This document shows positions 62,289 to 64,000 of a stretch of 64,000 bases of DNA, piece after piece. A program made the position numbers and the translations under genes. Every line of letters begins with the position of its first letter. Position 1 is the first letter of the stretch. The stretch is from positions 62,001 to 126,000 of the forward strand of contig WTXD01000051.1 in the NCBI GenBank assembly GCA_022496205.1, in the 5' to 3' direction. The notes under the pieces were generated by a model. That model saw only the letters and a program-made list of their open reading frames with translations. It ran no database searches and was not told where the DNA came from. The stretch comes from Gloeopeniophorella convolvens (Eukaryota; Basidiomycota; Agaricomycetes; Russulales).

Positions 62289-64000
62289 CTATGCATCAAG
62301 AACGACAGCCAAAGCTGCGGATGGGAAACACATCTCCTCAGTTGGGACAGTCTGTACCGCGGGCCAGAGGACATCATATTCTCCGTTGTCCCGCACTCGT
62401 ACCACTTTGCCAACCCTGCCCGCGAAGATACCCGATATGACGACGACATCGTTGCCAGCAGATGGAACCTGGGGCTTCAACTCGCACGGGTCGATGGATA
62501 TTTGCCGCACGCAGTTTCCTGAAAGCACTACGGTGACAATGACGTCACCACCCTTGCTCGGCTCTTTGTTGCGCTGGGCAGCTGGCACCGTCTTCGCGGC
62601 GAGGCGATCATACTTCTTCGCCTCACAGGTGGCATGTGTGCACTGGACTTCAAACACGAGGCACCTGTTCGTCACAACTAGCCATAACTCTGGGGAGTGT
62701 ACCCAGTGGTCAAGGGCTGTCATGATTGACATCAGTGACAGCGGTTGAACCCTCAGAAGGCGGGGGCGTACCTGAACCGTAGCTCGTGCCAGGCGGAGGT
62801 GTAGCCTCCCAGCCACCAACGTCATCTGCTGCCGGCGGAGGCGTACGGATGCGGGGTGCCGGGAACAAGCTCGCCATGGCCTCGCGCGCATTGTTGATGG
62901 CTGTGGGCCTGCAGCGTCCTTGTCATGAGTGGAGTGCAAAAAACCCCGAGAGTATTGTCACATACGACATTGTGATATCGTCCCACTTGAACCAATGTCC
63001 TTGCGTTCCATGCGCGGCAAGCAAGGCCTCCAATTCCACGTTGGCCCCATCGATGTTGCCGCTTTTCACCCTTCTGATGTAGCCTTTAAATTGTCCTTTC
63101 TTCACGATCACCACATGGTCGATGTGGGTCGCCACTTTGTCTTCCATGTTGAGGACGGGGGGTCTAGTGGATTGCAGCCGAGAAATTGTGACCTCGCACC
63201 TCGGGACGTCGTACTGAACATAGTCATCCAGTACACCATGCGAGCGCGGAAACTTTATCTCTTACCCAGTTGTCAGTCAGCTCCTCCACCACACGGACTT
63301 TGTCAACCAGGTCAATCAGCTTGGTAACCCGTCCGCGGAATATAGCGCTGGACCCAGGCCCTGGCAGGCGGAAATTGACCCACATGCCCAACTGCACCTT
63401 GCTCCATCGCACCGGGGGGTCGTGGAAGTGCACTGCATACATGGGTACTTTGAACTATGCCAGTCGTGTGAGCACAAACTTGATGCGCCGGTTGGAGATC
63501 GTACCTCGAACATGTATATTTCCTGTAAGACCACAAGGGACTTCTCCTCGTGATCTACCGCGACTGCCATGCCACTGAGTGCGGACCAGCGAACCTTGAC
63601 ACTATCGCCCGGAAGTATGTATGGCTCCAGCTCACTCAGCGGTACGCTGATCCGCTCGCGAGTGCACTGAGTCCCTTCGCGAGGAGCCACAGTTGCTGTC
63701 GACCCTATAACGCTGACCACATACCCGATGAGGTTTTGCAGCGCCCCGCTTGTGACCTTGACGCGCGCGTCAGGTTGGATCGTTTCTGGCAACGATTTCT
63801 GCAGCCATTCGCAGAAGACGCCCCGCGTCCGCAGGGCGGGAGACTTCGCGAATGGGGCTAGGTCGAGGGGAGGCCCGTCAGCAACGCGGACGTGTGTAGA
63901 TGGAATCGGCCACAGAACCAGGCCGCCGTGGTACTCGATCCCGTCCAGGGTGTAATGATCCTGGCCAGAGATCACAACCCGCGCCCTGCCCCACCGAGCG
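62289..64000 (-). CDS. KOW-repeat protein, Spt5-like, 5' end outside window
   Basis: KOW motifs bind RNA or proteins and occur in tandem in the transcription elongation factor Spt5. Several are visible across at least four exons: VKVTSGALQNLIGYVVSV, GDSVKVRWSALSGMAVAVDH, VNFRLPGPGSSAIFRGRVTK, HVVIVKKGQFKGYIRRVKSG and NDVVVISGIFAGRVGKVVRV. The last exon ends AALAVVLDA at 62289. Exons change frame at short GT-AG introns near 63445-63475, 63210-63225 and 62910-62925. The NGN domain expected in true Spt5 would lie upstream of the window. This may be a divergent Spt5-like paralogue of the kind multiplied in agaricomycetes (from memory) rather than the essential SPT5. Confidence 0.75.

Overview
The window is nuclear DNA from a filamentous basidiomycete, most likely a wood-decay agaricomycete. 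The reasons are: protein genes cut by many short GT-AG introns (mostly 45-70 nt); a copper radical oxidase carrying WSC domains; a GPI-type chitin deacetylase; DUF6535-type membrane proteins, a family known mainly from agaricomycetes; and a chromodomain Ty3/gypsy retrotransposon. No RNA gene or CRISPR array was recognised. Coordinates of multi-exon genes run from start codon to stop codon and include introns.

Left part (1-16.7 kb) is a compact conserved block. It holds a 5'-truncated WSC/copper radical oxidase (+), HAL2-type bisphosphate nucleotidase (-), CDK1 (-), GPN1 (-), an FHA-domain tail-anchored protein (+, divergent from GPN1), a small single-pass membrane protein (+) and a nucleostemin/GNL3L-type GTPase (-).

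Middle part (17-32 kb) is accessory. Two related DUF6535 genes flank a secreted FAD-linked oxidase and a gene-poor stretch. The first DUF6535 copy carries four apparent 1-nt frame breaks. The second is split by a 2,046-bp TIR element with a TA target duplication, and also has a CGA-to-TGA stop and one frame break.

From 32 to 47.2 kb ordinary genes return: a small Cys-rich protein, a chitin deacetylase, mitochondrial EF-G1 (MEF1), a degenerate-looking GT8-like protein, a three-exon complex I 9.5-kDa subunit gene that simple ORF calling misses, the Cdc48 cofactor Shp1/p47 and the SMC5/6 subunit Nse3. A C-terminal fragment of a DUF6535 paralogue lies among them.

Right part (47.4-64 kb) holds a decayed DUF6535 fragment, a nearly intact third DUF6535 gene, and a 9-kb chromovirus with 541/540-bp LTRs and a 5-bp target duplication. 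Its pol is interrupted by a nested 1,191-bp LTR-like insertion. The chromovirus carries an extra, fully open 453-codon ORF between pol and the 3' LTR; this is the best candidate here for something undescribed. The window ends inside a KOW-repeat (Spt5-like) gene.
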